A stretch of 64,000 nucleotides of DNA from Methylobacterium isbiliense (GCF_022179325.1 NZ_BPQQ01000010.1:62001-126000); one strand, 5' to 3'. Positions 18,467 to 28,066 are shown, counted from the first letter of the stretch. The notes: a model not told the origin generated them from the sequence alone. Made by a program: numbers and translations.

Positions 18467-19441
18467 TCAGGGGCGCAGCAGGACCTTGCCGACGGCTTCG
18501 CGGCGCGAGAGCACGCCCAGCGCCGCCTGCGCCTCCTCCAGCGGGTAGACCCCATGGACCTTGGCGGTGAGCCTGCCGGCGGCCACCAGGGCCAGCAGCT
18601 GGGCTTGGTTCTCCGCATGCGCCTGCGGCTCCTGGCGCACGAAGGCGCCCCAGTGCACGCCGAGCACGTCGATGCCCTTCAGGAGCACGAGATTGAGCGG
18701 GATCTTCGGGATCGGGCCGGCTGCGAAGCCGACGACCAGGAAGCGGCCCTTCCAGTTGAGCGCCCGCAGGGCCGGCTCCGCGAAGTCGCCGCCGACGGGA
18801 TCGTAGACCACGTCGATGCCGGCCTCGCCCCCGAGCCGCCGCAGCCCCTCCCGCAGGTTCTCCTGCCCGTAATCGAGCAGCAGGTCGGCCCCGTGCGCCC
18901 TTGCCGCCTCCAGCTTGTCGGCCGAGGAGGCGCAGGCGATGACCCGCGCGCCCATCGCGTGGCCGAGCTCCACCGCCGCCAGGCCGACGCCGCCCGAGGC
19001 GCCCAGCACGGCGAGCGTCTCGCCCGGCTTCAGGGCGGCGCGGTCCTTCAGGGCGTGGAGCGAGGTGCCGTACGTGACGGTGAGGCCCGCCGCCTGCTCG
19101 TCGCTGACGCCGTCCGGCACGCGGCTGAGCGCGGCCGCCGGCACCACCACCGCCTCGCGGCAGGCGCCGTAGCCGAGATGCGCGATGACGCGCTCGCCCA
19201 CCCGGAAGCCGGTGACGCCCTCTCCCAGCGCGTCCACCACCCCGGCCGCCTCGGCGCCCGGCGAGAACGGCAGGTCGGGCTTCACCTGGTAGCGGCCGGC
19301 GATGATCAGCGTGTCGAAGAAGTTGAGCGCCGCCACCGCCACGCGCACCCGCACCTCGCCGGGACCCGGCGCCGGCGCGGGCAGGTCCTCGATCACCAGC
19401 TCCTCCGGCCCGCCGAGCGTCTTGCACAGGAGCGCCTTCAT
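18467..19441 (-). CDS. NADPH:quinone oxidoreductase (zinc-free MDR family)
   Basis: A 324-residue medium-chain reductase resembling zeta-crystallin/Qor: N-terminal GroES-like fold, then the Rossmann motif AVLGASGGVGLAAVELG. The catalytic-zinc cysteine set of alcohol dehydrogenases is missing, as expected. The typical NFFDTLIIAGRYQ segment is present. Start at 19441 is set by GGAGG eight bases upstream. It is monocistronic, lying behind the cydA promoter in the same direction. Confidence 0.88.
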   Translation of the reverse strand: MKALLCKTLGGPEELVIEDLPAPAPGPGEVRVRVAVAALNFFDTLIIAGRYQVKPDLPFSPGAEAAGVVDALGEGVTGFRVGERVIAHLGYGACREAVVVPAAALSRVPDGVSDEQAAGLTVTYGTSLHALKDRAALKPGETLAVLGASGGVGLAAVELGHAMGARVIACASSADKLEAARAHGADLLLDYGQENLREGLRRLGGEAGIDVVYDPVGGDFAEPALRALNWKGRFLVVGFAAGPIPKIPLNLVLLKGIDVLGVHWGAFVRQEPQAHAENQAQLLALVAAGRLTAKVHGVYPLEEAQAALGVLSRREAVGKVLLRP

Positions 19442-19583
19442 CTCTCGTCCTCCCAAGCAGCCGCCGCGCGGCGGTCCCATGCCGCCTCCCTGCGGCAGGC
19501 GGCGACGCGTGGCAAGGCCGCCTCCACACGGCGGTAAGGCTTTCGGGTTACGAGGGGATCCGGATCGCCGGGAGAGGACCGTC

Positions 19584-20642
19584 GTGCTGGGTCAGGGCGT
19601 CGTGCTGGTCACCGATCATCCGAGCCGCAGCGCCGTCCATGCCGAGGCGCTGCGCAGCCTTACGCCCTGCACCGTGGCCGGCCCGGAGGTGGAGTGGTCC
19701 GCGCATGCCGGCGTGGCGGCGGTGGTGGCCGATCTCGACCTCAACCGCACCGCCGCGATGCAGTGCCTGCTCGCCCTGCGCCGCCAGCCCTGGGCGGGCG
19801 CCCTGCCGGTGCTCTGCCTCATGGTGCGGGGCTCTGACCGCGCGCTGCGGCAGGCGCACCTGCTCGGGGCGGCCGCCTGCCTGCCGTTCTACACCGAGCC
19901 GCACGTGGTGGTGACGGCGGTGCTCAACCTCGTGGATCCGGACCAGGGCGGCCTGAACGCCACCATCCGCCGCTGCGCCGCCCGGGCCGCCGGCGCCCTC
20001 GGCGACCTCTTCCACGCCGCCGCCCAGGCGGGGCGCCTCGACCTCGCCGCGGTGGACCGCTCGGTCGACCCGCTGCTGGAATCCCTGCGGGAGGGCGGTC
20101 TCGCCCGCTGGCTCAACACCCTCCGGGCGCATGACGACGTCACCTACCGGCACTGCCTCGTGGTGGCGGGGCTGGCGGCGCAGTTCGCCGCCCATGTCCG
20201 CTTTCCCCTCGCCCAGCAGCGCCGCCTCGTGCGGGCCGCCCTGGTGCACGATGTGGGCAAGGCGCGCATTCCCCGCAGCCTTCTGCTCAAGCGCGGCGCG
20301 CTCGACGCCACCGAAACGGCGGTGATGCGCAGCCACGTCGAACTCGGCCACGCCATCCTGCGGGCGAGCCCCGATGCGGATGCGGCGATGCTGGACGCGG
20401 CGCGCCATCATCACGAGCGGCTCGACGGCAGCGGGTACCCGGACGGCCTCTCCGGCGAGGCGATCAGCGACGTCGCCCGCTTCATCGCGATCTGCGACGT
20501 CTACGCGGCCCTCACCGAGCGGCGCCCGTTCCGGCCCGCGATGACGCCCGGGGAGGCGATGGCGACGCTCGCCGGTATGGGGCGCCAGCTCGAACCGGGC
20601 TTCGTGCAGGCCTTCGGCCGCGCCATCCTGGGCAGCGTCTGA
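19584..20642 (+). CDS. HD-GYP cyclic-di-GMP phosphodiesterase with degenerate receiver
   Basis: A 352-residue cytoplasmic protein. Residues 1-120 look like a response-regulator receiver fold that has lost key sites (the usual KP is replaced by EP in YTEPH). The HD-GYP domain is complete: HD at 222-223 with GK following, HHE before the DGSGYP motif (GYP at 284-286) and the DVYAALTERRPFR end. It should hydrolyse cyclic-di-GMP. The GTG at 19584 has GGAGAGG six to seven bases upstream. Stands alone between divergent and convergent neighbours. Confidence 0.9.
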   Translation: MLGQGVVLVTDHPSRSAVHAEALRSLTPCTVAGPEVEWSAHAGVAAVVADLDLNRTAAMQCLLALRRQPWAGALPVLCLMVRGSDRALRQAHLLGAAACLPFYTEPHVVVTAVLNLVDPDQGGLNATIRRCAARAAGALGDLFHAAAQAGRLDLAAVDRSVDPLLESLREGGLARWLNTLRAHDDVTYRHCLVVAGLAAQFAAHVRFPLAQQRRLVRAALVHDVGKARIPRSLLLKRGALDATETAVMRSHVELGHAILRASPDADAAMLDAARHHHERLDGSGYPDGLSGEAISDVARFIAICDVYAALTERRPFRPAMTPGEAMATLAGMGRQLEPGFVQAFGRAILGSV

Positions 20643-20651
20643 GCGGACCCG

Positions 20652-20864
20652 TCAGGCGGCGGCGCGGTCCTCCCGCGGGCAATCGTCGAGGCCGACCGGC
20701 ATCGCGTCCCGCAGGTCCGGCTCATAGCAGCACCAGTTGCACAATCCCTTAACGGCAATCTCCGGCGCGTTCTTCTGTGAACATAACGGGCAGACGTGAA
20801 GGACGATCCGACCCTGATCGAGCACTGCCTCGCCGCGGCCCTTGAATGTAATGGCCTGATTCAT
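20652..20864 (-). CDS. Small cysteine-rich, zinc-ribbon-like protein
   Basis: A 70-residue protein starting MNQAITFKGRGEAVL. Two paired-cysteine knuckles, C25-x2-C28 (CPLC) and C42-x2-C45 followed by C46 (CNWCC), suggest a bound zinc. No named domain is recognised. The upstream sequence carries only a weak binding site, but the cysteine pattern and composition argue for a real gene. It converges with the HD-GYP gene. Confidence 0.65.
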   Translation of the reverse strand: MNQAITFKGRGEAVLDQGRIVLHVCPLCSQKNAPEIAVKGLCNWCCYEPDLRDAMPVGLDDCPREDRAAA

Positions 20865-21122
20865 CCGTGCTACTCTACCCGTCTGCTGGAGCTGTGCGTG
20901 GGCTGACAACGTGGCCGCGGCGGGAAGGTTCAATCCGTCGCGCCCAGACTGCGACCCCGACCGCCTTTACAGCGATGTGCCCGCGCGCGACGGGAGCGCG
21001 CTTTCGTGCGAGAATCGGCACGGCCGACGCGCCCCGGACGGATCCCGCCACAGCCAGGGTCGTTAGAGACGCGGGCCTGCGGATCGCGCCGCGCCGGAGC
21101 GGTGGCCCGAGGATGGGAACGG

Positions 21123-22013
21123 ATGAGCACCGAGGACGCCAGCGCCCGCTATGTCGACCTCGACGCCTGGGACAGCCTCGACATCCTGCGGGCGCTGTGG
21201 GAGGGGCAGCTCGCCGCGGTGGCCGCGGTCGGCCCCGCGCTGCCGGCGATCACGGCTGCCGCGGAGGCCGCGGAGGCCGGGCTGCGGCGGGGCGGACGCC
21301 TCGTCTATGTCGGGGCCGGCACCTCCGGGCGCATCGGCGTGCAGGACGGGGCGGAGCTGCCGCCGACCTTCGACTGGCCGGAGGAGCGGCTCGAATTCGG
21401 CATCGCGGGCGGTCCCACGGCCATCCTGCGGGCGGTGGAGGACGCGGAGGATTCGACCGCGGACGGCGCGGCGTGGATCGCCGAGACGGGGATCGGCGAG
21501 ACCGACGTGGTGGTGGGCCTCTCGGCGAGCGGCACCACGCCGTTCACGCTCGCGGCGCTCAAGGCCGCCCGGGCGCGCGGCGCCGTTGCGGTGGGGCTGG
21601 CCAACAACCCGGGCACGCCGATCCTGGAGCAGTGCAGTCATCCGATCCTGGTCGCCACCGGCGGCGAGGTGATCGCCGGCTCGACGCGCATGAAGGCGGG
21701 CACGGCGCAGAAGATCGTCCTCAACCTGCTCTCGACCCTGATCATGATCCGGCTCGGCCGGGTCTACCGCGGCCGCATGATCGCCATGCGGGCCACCAAC
21801 CGGAAGCTGCGGGCGCGGGGGGCCGCGATGGTGGCGGAACTGGCCGGCTGCGACGCCGACGCGGCGGGCCGTGCGGCCGCGGAGGCGGACGGCGACATCA
21901 AGCTGGCGGTGCTGATCGCGCGCGGCGTCAGCCGGGACGCGGCCGAGCGCCTGCTGGCGCGCCACGACGGCAACCTGCGCCGCGCGCTGGTCGACACGGA
22001 GACGAGGGCGTGA
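21123..22013 (+). CDS. murQ: N-acetylmuramic acid 6-phosphate etherase
   Basis: A 296-residue SIS-domain lyase that splits the lactyl ether of MurNAc-6-P to give GlcNAc-6-P and D-lactate in peptidoglycan recycling. Signatures: VYVGAGTSGRIGVQDGAELP, SASGTTPF, ANNPGTPI and GSTRMKAGTAQKIVLN. Start at 21123 follows GGGAACGG. First gene of a tight operon; its stop overlaps the next start by four bases (GTGA). The ordered set of three enzymes takes MurNAc-6-P to fructose-6-P. Confidence 0.95.
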   Translation: MSTEDASARYVDLDAWDSLDILRALWEGQLAAVAAVGPALPAITAAAEAAEAGLRRGGRLVYVGAGTSGRIGVQDGAELPPTFDWPEERLEFGIAGGPTAILRAVEDAEDSTADGAAWIAETGIGETDVVVGLSASGTTPFTLAALKAARARGAVAVGLANNPGTPILEQCSHPILVATGGEVIAGSTRMKAGTAQKIVLNLLSTLIMIRLGRVYRGRMIAMRATNRKLRARGAAMVAELAGCDADAAGRAAAEADGDIKLAVLIARGVSRDAAERLLARHDGNLRRALVDTETRA

Positions 22014-23050
22014 ACCGCGACAGGATCGAGACCGGCGCGCCGCCGAGCTTTATGGCCCGCGAGACCGCCGAGGTGCCGCACGTGGCCGCGCCCCTCTGCG
22101 CGGGGAGCGGCGACGTGGCCCGCGTGGCCGGCGAACTGGCGCGCCGGGACTTTCCGCTCGTCGTCGTCTGCGGCCGGGGCAGTTCGGGGCATGCGGGCGT
22201 GTTTCTGCGCTACCTGATTGAGACCCGCCTCGGCCTGCCCGTCTCGGCCTCGGCGCCCTCGGTGGTCACCGGCTACGCCCGCCCGCCGCGCGTCGCGGGC
22301 GCGCTGTTCGTGGTCGTCTCGCAGTCCGGCCGCTCCCCCGACCTCGTGGCGGCGACCGAGGCGGCGCGGGACGGCGGCGCCCTGACCCTCGCGCTCGTCA
22401 ACGACGCCGCCTCGCCCGCGGCCTGCGCCTCCGACCTCGTGCTGCCGATCGGGGCGGGGCCGGAGCGCGCGGTGGCGGCGACCAAGACCGTGGTGAACTC
22501 GCTAGTGGCGAGCGCGGCGCTCGCGGCGGCGTGGTCCGGCGACCGGGCCCTTGCGGAGGGGCTCGCCGCCCTGCCCGATCGCCTGGAGCGCGCGCTCGGC
22601 CTCGACTGGTCGGCCTGGACCGCCGACCTCGCGGCGGCGCCGGCGGCCTTCGTCACCGGGCGCGGGCACGGGCTCGGCACGGTGCGGGAGATCGCCCTCA
22701 AGCTCGCCGAGACCCTGCGGCTGCCCGCCCTCGGCTACAGCGCCGCGGAGCTGCGGCACGGGCCCCGCGCCTCCGTCTCGGCCGCAACCCCGGTCCTGGC
22801 GCTGCGGCAGGCCGATCCCGTCGCCGAGGGCATCGACCGGCTCGCGCAGGATCTGCGGCAGGACGGCGTGCGCGTTCACGCCTGCGGAGGACCGGCCGGC
22901 ACGCTGCCGTGGCTCGGCGACGGGCACCCGGCCTGCGACCCGATCGCGATGCTGGTACCGGCCTACCGCGCCATCGAGCGGGAGGCGCGCCGCCGCGGCC
23001 TCGATCCGGACGCGCCGGCCGGCCTGACCAAGGTGACGGAGACGCTGTGA
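22010..23050 (+). CDS. SIS-domain glucosamine-6-phosphate deaminase (NagB-II type) or related isomerase
   Basis: A 346-residue protein with two SIS domains like the isomerase half of GlmS, but without the glutaminase half. Motifs include CGRGSSGHAG, SQSGRSPDL, and in the second domain KLAETLRLPALGYSAAELRH, which mirrors GlmS. Between murQ and nagA the expected activity is conversion of GlcN-6-P to Fru-6-P with release of ammonia, the role taken by NagB-II in bacteria lacking classical NagB. The GTG start lies within the murQ stop overlap; the stop overlaps nagA in the same way. Confidence 0.88.
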   Translation: MNRDRIETGAPPSFMARETAEVPHVAAPLCAGSGDVARVAGELARRDFPLVVVCGRGSSGHAGVFLRYLIETRLGLPVSASAPSVVTGYARPPRVAGALFVVVSQSGRSPDLVAATEAARDGGALTLALVNDAASPAACASDLVLPIGAGPERAVAATKTVVNSLVASAALAAAWSGDRALAEGLAALPDRLERALGLDWSAWTADLAAAPAAFVTGRGHGLGTVREIALKLAETLRLPALGYSAAELRHGPRASVSAATPVLALRQADPVAEGIDRLAQDLRQDGVRVHACGGPAGTLPWLGDGHPACDPIAMLVPAYRAIEREARRRGLDPDAPAGLTKVTETL

Positions 23051-24210
23051 CCGCCCCGCCCTTCGCCCTGCTGGCCGGCCGCGTCTTCGACGGAGAGGCT
23101 TTCCTGAGCGACCGCGCCGTGGTGGTGCGCGACGGGTGCATCGCCGATCTGACGCTCGCCCCGCCCGCCGGCCTGCGCGTTCACCGCCTGCCCGAGGGCG
23201 CGATCCTGGCCCCCGGTTTCGTGGACGTGCAGGTCAATGGCGGCGGCGGGGTGCTCCTCAACGACGATCCGAGCCCGGAGGGCATCGCCCGCATCGCCGC
23301 CGCCCACCGCCGGCTGGGCGGGACGACGGCGCTGCTGCCGACGCTGATCAGCGACACCCGGCCGGCGATCGGCACGGCGATCGACGGCGTGGCGGCGGCG
23401 ATCGCCGCCGGGGTGCCGGGCATCCTCGGCATCCATCTCGAAGGCCCGTTCCTCAGCTCCCAGCGTCCCGGCATCCACGATCCGGCCCGGCTGATCCCGT
23501 TCGAGGCGGGCGACGTCGCGCTTCTCACCGGCCTTGGCGCCCGCGGCCTCACACTCGTCACCCTCGCGCCCGAGACGGTGCCGCTGGGCACCGTGGCGGC
23601 GCTCAGGGCCCGCGGCGCCCGCGTCTGCGCCGGCCACACGGCGGATGACGGCACCGCCCTGCGGCGCGCCCTCGACGAGGGGCTCGACGGGGTGACGCAC
23701 CTGTTCAACGCCATGTCGCAGCTCGGCCCGCGCGAGGCCGGCGCAGTCGGCGTGGCGCTCGCCGATCCGCGCCTCTTCGCGGGCATCATCGCGGACGGGT
23801 ACCATGTCGGCGACGCCCAGCTCGGCATCGCGCGGCGCCTCAAGGGGCCGGAGCGCCTGATGCTGGTGACCGACGCCATGTCGCCGGTGGGCGACCCCGA
23901 GGCGCGCCGGACTTTCACGCTGTTCGGCCGCACCATCCACCGGGACGGCGATCGCCTGGCCGGCGCGGACGGGACGCTCGCGGGCGCCTTCCTCACCATG
24001 GCGGGCGCCGTGCGGCACATGGCGGCCCGCGGGGGCGCCTCGCTGGAGGAGGCCCTGGCGATGGCCTCCCTGACGCCGGCCCGCTTCCTCGGCCTCGACG
24101 GGCGGCTGGGGCGCATCGCCCCGGGCTACGCGGCCGACCTCGTGGCGCTGGACGCCGATTTCGGCGTGCTCGGCACCTGCCTCGGTGGTGATCTCGCCTG
24201 GGCGCGATGA
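23047..24210 (+). CDS. nagA: N-acetylglucosamine-6-phosphate deacetylase
   Basis: A 387-residue amidohydrolase removing acetate from GlcNAc-6-P. Metal and catalytic motifs are in order: GFVDVQVNG, HLEGPFL (Glu), CAGHTAD (His), GVTHLFNAM (His) and VTDAMSPVG (catalytic Asp). The GTG start overlaps the previous stop by four bases, so the three proteins are probably made in step. No dedicated regulator or transporter is in the operon. A tRNA-Leu on the other strand follows. Confidence 0.95.
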   Translation: MTAPPFALLAGRVFDGEAFLSDRAVVVRDGCIADLTLAPPAGLRVHRLPEGAILAPGFVDVQVNGGGGVLLNDDPSPEGIARIAAAHRRLGGTTALLPTLISDTRPAIGTAIDGVAAAIAAGVPGILGIHLEGPFLSSQRPGIHDPARLIPFEAGDVALLTGLGARGLTLVTLAPETVPLGTVAALRARGARVCAGHTADDGTALRRALDEGLDGVTHLFNAMSQLGPREAGAVGVALADPRLFAGIIADGYHVGDAQLGIARRLKGPERLMLVTDAMSPVGDPEARRTFTLFGRTIHRDGDRLAGADGTLAGAFLTMAGAVRHMAARGGASLEEALAMASLTPARFLGLDGRLGRIAPGYAADLVALDADFGVLGTCLGGDLAWAR

Positions 24211-24290
24211 GCGGCAGCACGGGCTGCTGCCGCGGCGGGAGAGGCCGGCCGCGGGCCTTCGTTCGACGCTCAGGGGACACGGCAGCGTGC

Positions 24291-24375
24291 TGGTGCGGGC
24301 GGCGGGACTCGAACCCGCAAGCCTCTCGGCGTCAGATTTTAAGTCTGATGTGGTTACCGGTTTCACCACGCCCGC
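24291..24375 (-). tRNA. tRNA-Leu (anticodon UAA)
   Basis: On the minus strand the acceptor stem GCGGGCG pairs with CGCCCGC, the anticodon stem TCAGA/TCTGA encloses the loop CTTAAAA with anticodon TAA, and a long variable arm marks a class II tRNA. The T-arm GGTTCGAGTCC is normal, and discriminator A plus CCA are encoded (24291-24294). Confidence 0.95.
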
Positions 24376-24436
24376 ACGTGCGCACGGCCCCTGGGTCCGC
24401 CGCGCCGATCCGGGTTAGCCATAGGCCCCGGCGAGA

Positions 24437-25645
24437 TCAAGCCGGACGCCAGCCGTAGAGCCACGCATAGCGCTCGGTCATGCGGTCCGGACCGAGGCGG
24501 GCCATCACGGCGTCGCGGGCGGCGGCGGCCAGCCCGCCCGCGTGATAGATGCGGCCGTTGCGCCGCGCCTGTCCCTGGATGGCGCGCACCCGGGCGGCCC
24601 GCGCGGCGGCATAGCGCGCGAGGGCGGACGGCACATCCGCCGCGTCGCTCAGGCAGGCGGCGAGCACGGCGGCGTCCTCGATCGCCAGCGCGGCTCCCTG
24701 CGCCAGGAACGGCAGGACCGGGTGGGCGGCGTCGCCCAGCAGCGCGAGGCGGCGGCGCGCCATCGGCGCGGCGGCGCGGCGGTCGACCAGCGACCACACC
24801 AGCCAGGATTCCGGCAGGGCGAGCAGCGCGGCGAGGTCGGGCGCCGCATCCGTGAAGGCGGCGCGCAGCCGGGCCGGATCGCCGGGCGCTCCCCAATCGC
24901 CATCGTCGCCGGGCTGCGGGAGCACCGCCACGATGTTCACCCGCTCGCCCCCGGCGATCGGGTAGTGCACCACATGCCGGCCGCGGCCGAGCCAAAGCCC
25001 GGTCTCCTCGCCGCGCAGCGCAGCGGGCACCGCGTGGCGCGGCACCATCGCGCGCCACGCCGCCTCGCCGACGGGGCGCAGGGGCCTGCGGTCGAGCCGC
25101 GCCCGCAAGGCCGAGCGCACGCCGTCCGCCGCCACGACGAGATCCGCCGCCAGGGTCTCGGCGCGCCCGTTCCCACCCTCCAGGGCGAGGCTGATGCCGG
25201 TCTCGCTCTCCTCCAAGCCGGCGGCGCTGCGCCCGACGAGGAGACGGATGCCCGGACGGCTGCGGACGGCGTCGAGCAGGATCGTCTGCAGGTCGGCGCG
25301 GTGGATGACGAGGTAGGGCGCCCCGAAGCGCTCGCGCATCGCCGCGCCGAGCCTCACCGCGCCGATCGACCGCCCCTGCCGCAGCGAGCGGATCGTCACG
25401 CCGGACGGTTCGGTCCCGGCGCGGCGCAGGGCCGGGCCGAGCCCGAGGTCGATCAGCACGCGGCTGGCGTTGGGCGAGAGCTGGAGGCCCGCGCCGACCT
25501 CGCTGAAGCCGGTGCGACGCTCGGCGAGCGTCACCGCGTGGCCGCGAGCGGCTAGCGCCAGCGCGGCGGTCAGCCCGCCAATCCCGGCCCCGACGACCGC
25601 GACCCGCAGGCCCGGCCTGTCGGGGGCGCGGCTCCCTGGCGGCAC
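24437..25645 (-). CDS. FAD-dependent aromatic-ring monooxygenase (salicylate hydroxylase-like)
   Basis: About 402 residues. FAD-binding motif GAGIGG at 19-24, the DG motif in VVAADGVRSALR, and GDAAHPVLPFLAQGA near the C-terminal third define a class A flavoprotein monooxygenase of the salicylate hydroxylase / UbiH group. Substrate cannot be deduced. The GTG at 25645 lies just after the stop of the upstream zinc-finger gene; a TTG at 25660 is a longer alternative overlapping it. The two genes are likely co-transcribed. Confidence 0.85.
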   Translation of the reverse strand: MPPGSRAPDRPGLRVAVVGAGIGGLTAALALAARGHAVTLAERRTGFSEVGAGLQLSPNASRVLIDLGLGPALRRAGTEPSGVTIRSLRQGRSIGAVRLGAAMRERFGAPYLVIHRADLQTILLDAVRSRPGIRLLVGRSAAGLEESETGISLALEGGNGRAETLAADLVVAADGVRSALRARLDRRPLRPVGEAAWRAMVPRHAVPAALRGEETGLWLGRGRHVVHYPIAGGERVNIVAVLPQPGDDGDWGAPGDPARLRAAFTDAAPDLAALLALPESWLVWSLVDRRAAAPMARRRLALLGDAAHPVLPFLAQGAALAIEDAAVLAACLSDAADVPSALARYAAARAARVRAIQGQARRNGRIYHAGGLAAAARDAVMARLGPDRMTERYAWLYGWRPA

Positions 25646-25646
25646 G

Positions 25647-25904
25647 CTACTCGGCGGCAAGGCGGGCGCGGTCGTCCCAGACGCTGGAGGCCGGGTCGGC
25701 GGTGCCGGCCTTCAGGTCGGACCGGTAGCGGTAGAGCGTCGAGCAGTACTGGCAGATGATCTCGCTCTCGGCGCCCATGTCGAGGAACACGTGCGGATGA
25801 TCGAAGGGCGGCAGCGCCCCGATGCACATGAACTCTTTCGACCCGACGTGGATGACCCGGACGCCGTCCTGGTTGTGGAAGTGCGGAACCGCCTTGTCTG
25901 CCAT
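25647..25904 (-). CDS. Zinc-finger domain protein (NDUFS6-like)
   Basis: An 85-residue protein with the zinc-binding set of the bacterial relatives of the complex I accessory subunit NDUFS6: C27, histidines in HPH (36-38), and C51-x2-C54 (CQYC). KEFMCIG and HPHVFLDMG are the family's conserved strings. In alphaproteobacteria this small protein is widespread and may associate with complex I, but that role is not shown here. Upstream of the monooxygenase gene by one or two bases. Confidence 0.88.
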   Translation of the reverse strand: MADKAVPHFHNQDGVRVIHVGSKEFMCIGALPPFDHPHVFLDMGAESEIICQYCSTLYRYRSDLKAGTADPASSVWDDRARLAAE

Positions 25905-26046
25905 CGCGCGAGGGTCCTGTGCCCGGGGTCGTCGGCTCCCTCTAGCGGCTTCGGGCCACGCCGCAAAGGTGGTCCGAAGCCGCCGCCGGCCGCCGTTTGG
26001 ACACCTTTGGCGCCGAAACGCCCGCGGGATTCGGACGCGGGGGAGG

Positions 26047-26379
26047 ATGCGGCCAGTGAGACGGATGCTGATCGGGGCCGCGCTGGCGGCCTGCCTGTGC
26101 GGGGCGCAGGCCGCCCGGGCGCAGAGCAACACCGCGGTCGGCGCGGGGGCGGGCGTGGTGGCGGGCGCCCTCGTCGCGGGACCGGTCGGCGCGGTGGTCG
26201 GCGGCCTCGTCGGGGCGGCCTGGGGCGAATCGACCAAGCCGCGCCGCCGCCATGCCGCCCGCCGCCGGGCCGTGCGCGCGAAGGCCGCGCGGGCCATTCC
26301 GGCGCCGAAGCCGGCGCCCCCCGCCCGGGTGGCGCAGCGCGCGCCCGCCGGCGGATCGGGCTGGGTCAATCCGCGCTGA
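26047..26379 (+). CDS. Exported glycine-zipper protein
   Basis: A 110-residue secreted or envelope protein: signal peptide MLIGAALAACLCGAQAARA with a likely cut before QS, then a glycine-zipper stretch (AVGAGAGVVAGALVAGPVG and following) able to insert in a membrane, then a very basic Arg/Ala/Pro tail. Starts at 26047 (ATG), 26056 (GTG) or 26065 (ATG) are possible; GGGGAGG at 26040-26046 fits the GTG spacing best. Function unknown. Confidence 0.65.
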   Translation: MRPVRRMLIGAALAACLCGAQAARAQSNTAVGAGAGVVAGALVAGPVGAVVGGLVGAAWGESTKPRRRHAARRRAVRAKAARAIPAPKPAPPARVAQRAPAGGSGWVNPR

Positions 26380-26507
26380 GAGCGGCCGGTTCGCCGCTTG
26401 CGTGCGCGGGCCGCGCTTGGCTTCGGGGGCGGAAGCGCCTACATCCGGGCATGCGCCCGCAGATGATGCCGACCTCAGGCCGGACCTGGTTCCAAGAGTC
26501 GTGATCC

Positions 26508-27344
26508 ATGAGTCGTGACGAACAGAAGGCGGCCCAGGACGGCCGCCGGCAGGAACCGCCGATCCACGGTCCCGAGGCCTTCGAGGGCATGCGCAAGGCC
26601 GGCCGCCTGACGGCCGAGGCGCTCGATCTGCTGATGGAGGCTGTGGCGCCGGGCGTCACCACCGAGGCGCTCGACCGTCTGGCCTATACGTTCGCGATGG
26701 ATCACGGCGCCTACCCGGCCTCGCTGTTCTACCGCGGCTATCCCAAATCCATCTGCACCTCGATCAATCACGTCGTCTGCCACGGCATCCCGAACGACAA
26801 GCCGCTGCGCGAGGGCGACATCGTCAACCTCGACATCTGCCTCATCCTCGACGGCTGGCACGGGGATTCGAGCCGCATGGCCTATGTGGGCGAGGTGCCG
26901 CGCAAGGCCGCGCGCCTGTGCGAGATCACCCACGAGGCGATGATGCGCGGCATCGCTGCCATCCGCCCCGGCGGCACCACCTGCGACATCGGCGCGGCGA
27001 TCCAGTCCTTCGCCGAAGGCGAGCGCTGCTCGGTGGTGCGCGATTTCTGCGGCCACGGTCTCGGCCGCGTCTACCACGACGCGCCGACGATCCTCCACTA
27101 CGTCGAGCCGAGCTACAACGTGGTGCTGCGGCCCGGCCAGTTCTTCACCGTGGAGCCGATGATCAACCTCGGCCGCCCGCACGTGAAGGTCCTCTCCGAC
27201 GGCTGGACCGCCGTGACCCGTGACCGCTCGCTCTCGGCGCAGTTCGAGCACACCGTCGCGGTGACCGAGACGGGCGTGGAGATCTTCACGCTGTCGCCCA
27301 AGGGGCTGGACATGCCGCGCCCCCAGCCGCAGAGCCCTGCCTGA
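26508..27344 (+). CDS. map: Methionine aminopeptidase, type I
   Basis: A 278-residue cytoplasmic enzyme that removes the initiator methionine. All five metal ligands are present: D109, D120, H183, E216 and E247, within NLDI, GDSSR, GHGLG, TVEPM and QFEHT. The N-terminus has a short charged extension compared with E. coli. It is followed after 8 bp by the radC-family gene, a pairing common in alphaproteobacteria. Confidence 0.96.
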   Translation: MSRDEQKAAQDGRRQEPPIHGPEAFEGMRKAGRLTAEALDLLMEAVAPGVTTEALDRLAYTFAMDHGAYPASLFYRGYPKSICTSINHVVCHGIPNDKPLREGDIVNLDICLILDGWHGDSSRMAYVGEVPRKAARLCEITHEAMMRGIAAIRPGGTTCDIGAAIQSFAEGERCSVVRDFCGHGLGRVYHDAPTILHYVEPSYNVVLRPGQFFTVEPMINLGRPHVKVLSDGWTAVTRDRSLSAQFEHTVAVTETGVEIFTLSPKGLDMPRPQPQSPA

Positions 27345-27352
27345 GCGGGCGG

Positions 27353-28066
27353 ATGGCCCGCCCCGGCGACCGCCCCGGCCTCGCCGACAGCGCCGGCGAG
27401 ACCCCGCACTATCACGGCCACCGCGAGCGGCTGCGCGCGCGCTTCGCGCAGGGAGACACGCTGCCGGATTACGAGTTCCTCGAACTCGTCCTGTTCCGGT
27501 CGATCCCGCGGCGTGACGTCAAGCCGCTCGCCAAGGCCCTGATCCAGCGGTTCGGCAGCTTCGCCGAGGTGATCTCGGCGCCGCCCGACCTGCTCGCCGA
27601 GGTCGACGGCATCGGCCCCGCGGTCATCGGCGACCTCAAGATCCTGGAGGCGGCGGGGCGTCGGCTCGCCCGCGGCGCCGTGATGGAGCGCCCGCTGCTC
27701 ACCTCGTGGAGCGCGGTGATCGATTACTGCCGGGCCGCCATGGCCTTCTCGCCCCGCGAGGAATTCCGCATCCTCTTCCTCGACAAGCGCAACCGGCTCA
27801 TCGCCGACGAGGTGCAGGGCCAGGGCACCGTCGACCACACCCCGGTCTACCCCCGCGAGGTGGTGCGCCGCTCCCTCGAACTCTCGGCCACCGCGCTCAT
27901 CCTCGTGCACAACCACCCGTCGGGGGATCCCACGCCCTCGCAGGCCGACATCCGCATGACCCGCGACATCGTCGCGGCCGCAGGCCCCCTCGGCATCGTG
28001 GTGCACGACCACATCATCGTCGGGCGCGACGGCCATGCGAGCTTCAAGGGGCTGAAGCTGATGTGA
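27353..28066 (+). CDS. radC: RadC-family JAB/MPN domain protein
   Basis: A 237-residue protein with a helix-hairpin-helix (about 81-95, [11 protein letters not shown]) and a metalloprotease-like JAMM site with H186, H188 and D199 ([14 protein letters not shown]). RadC proteins are conserved but their biochemical role is unsettled; a general link with DNA repair has been questioned. Probably co-transcribed with map. Confidence 0.92.
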   Translation: MARPGDRPGLADSAGETPHYHGHRERLRARFAQGDTLPDYEFLELVLFRSIPRRDVKPLAKALIQRFGSFAEVISAPPDLLAEVDGIGPAVIGDLKILEAAGRRLARGAVMERPLLTSWSAVIDYCRAAMAFSPREEFRILFLDKRNRLIADEVQGQGTVDHTPVYPREVVRRSLELSATALILVHNHPSGDPTPSQADIRMTRDIVAAAGPLGIVVHDHIIVGRDGHASFKGLKLM

